23,539 bases of DNA. Origin: CALSMU01 sp963926405 (GTDB lineage Bacteria; Bacteroidota; Bacteroidia; Flavobacteriales_D; Parvicellaceae). The stretch lies in the NCBI GenBank assembly GCA_963926405.1, contig CAWUXI010000077.1, positions 1 through 23,539 of the forward strand, read 5' to 3'. Shown here piece by piece: positions 23,130 through 23,539 of the stretch (positions within the stretch are counted from its first letter, which is position 1; each line of letters starts with the position of its first letter). Below the pieces are notes generated by a model. It was not told the DNA's origin. It did not search any database and worked only from the letters and a program-made list of their open reading frames with translations. The position numbers and the translations under genes are program-made.

Positions 23130-23539
23130 TTATTTTAAAATTGTAATATCACTTAATTCCAGCTCTTGATTCTTGTCTGTAATTTGAAACTTTACAGAAA
23201 TAACACTATCTCCTAAATTATCACATGGTGGTGGGCAATATGAATAATCAGAATATACGAATAATTCGTAGACCCCTTTTTGCAAATATTTGAATTCGAA
23301 AGAACCATCATGACTGGTATTTACATCATCATCAAATGCTCCTCCCTCATCTCCATAGATAAGATATACTTTATAATTTTGAGCGTAATACTCTCCTTGA
23401 AACCCTCCTGCTGCTGCATAATCCCTAGCTAATATCTTACCTATCACAGTGGCGCCGCCTCCAACTCCAGGCTCTTTAGTACAACTTGATGAAACAATAA
23501 TCATCGTGGCAATAAAAAATGCACTATTTAAAAAATTTC
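23130..23539 (-). CDS. Lipoprotein with a beta-rich (prealbumin-like) domain, start outside the window
   Basis: The frame is open to the right edge. An ATG at 23504 exists, but it leaves only six residues before the lipobox (VSSSC), too short for a signal; reading on to the edge gives NFLNSAFFIATMIIVSSSC, a normal lipoprotein signal, so the true start is a few codons outside the window. The mature domain (about 115 residues) has the layout of a prealbumin-like or SpaA-like beta domain: VIGKILARDY at the start, then YKVYLIYGDEGGAFDDDV, a SFEFKYLQKGVYELFVYSD core with the F-x-F...L-x-x-G-x-Y-x-L-x-V pattern, and a final ELSDITIL strand. It is 5 nt upstream of the DUF2490 gene. Function unknown. 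Confidence 0.8.
   Translation of the reverse strand, partial: NFLNSAFFIATMIIVSSSCTKEPGVGGGATVIGKILARDYAAAGGFQGEYYAQNYKVYLIYGDEGGAFDDDVNTSHDGSFEFKYLQKGVYELFVYSDYSYCPPPCDNLGDSVISVKFQITDKNQELELSDITILK

Noticed and set aside
1..23539. CRISPR array, tRNA or rRNA genes, intact insertion sequence or prophage
   Set aside because: No repeat-spacer pattern, no tRNA-like cloverleaf or rRNA stretch, and no transposase or integrase were recognised on either strand.

Overview
The window reads as chromosomal DNA of an AT-rich, probably marine or aquatic member of Bacteroidota, most likely Flavobacteriia. The evidence is: many short lipoprotein signals ending in S-C or A-C, secreted proteins whose mature part starts at A|Q, a gliding/T9SS-type C-terminal sorting domain on a large exported protein, bacillithiol synthesis (BshC), DUF2490 and choice-of-anchor-B families, hardly any Shine-Dalgarno sequences, and promoters of the form TTTG-N18-TAnnTTTG. 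There are no rRNA or tRNA genes, no CRISPR array, no intact insertion sequence and no prophage. This is mostly ordinary core and envelope gene content, and I see no complete new defence or biosynthetic system.

Layout. 1-741 (minus): 5' end of a secreted protein, preceded by a GNAT acetyltransferase. 924-1694 (plus): DUF2237 protein and a small unknown protein. 1696-7048 (minus): a run of five co-directional genes, in transcription order bshC, selO, a CE1-type esterase lipoprotein, a possible PD-(D/E)XK-type protein and an FKBP-type prolyl isomerase lipoprotein. 7116-9261 (plus): an unusual Nramp-superfamily transporter, a tiny lipoprotein (54 aa) and a SanA-like DUF218 protein. 9262-10723 (minus): ChaN-like protein and an unknown lipoprotein. 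10841-11092 (plus): a muconolactone-isomerase-like gene broken by an in-frame stop. 11089-14565 (minus): priA and pfkA. 14960-19615 (plus): unknown lipoprotein, secreted partner, hairpin terminator, then an ABCG-like transporter of 1071 aa. 20006 to the right edge (minus): a T9SS-sorted LVIVD/choice-of-anchor-B protein, a DUF2490 outer-membrane barrel and a lipoprotein cut by the window edge.

Functional themes. bshC (low-molecular-weight thiol), selO (protein AMPylation under oxidative stress) and DUF2237 (cysteine-rich) could hint at redox homeostasis, but all are common in this phylum. A large share of the rest is envelope biology: prolyl isomerase, esterase, SanA-like protein, ChaN-like protein, several lipoproteins, ABC exporter and T9SS cargo.

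The points most worth a second look are the disrupted gene at 10841-11092, the Nramp-like protein that has lost the canonical DPGN metal-site motif, the nuclease-like protein at 2150-2890, the giant extracytoplasmic loop of the ABCG-like protein, and the small lipoprotein hidden upstream of the SanA-like gene. Several starts were moved from upstream TTG codons to internal ATGs; reasons are given per gene.
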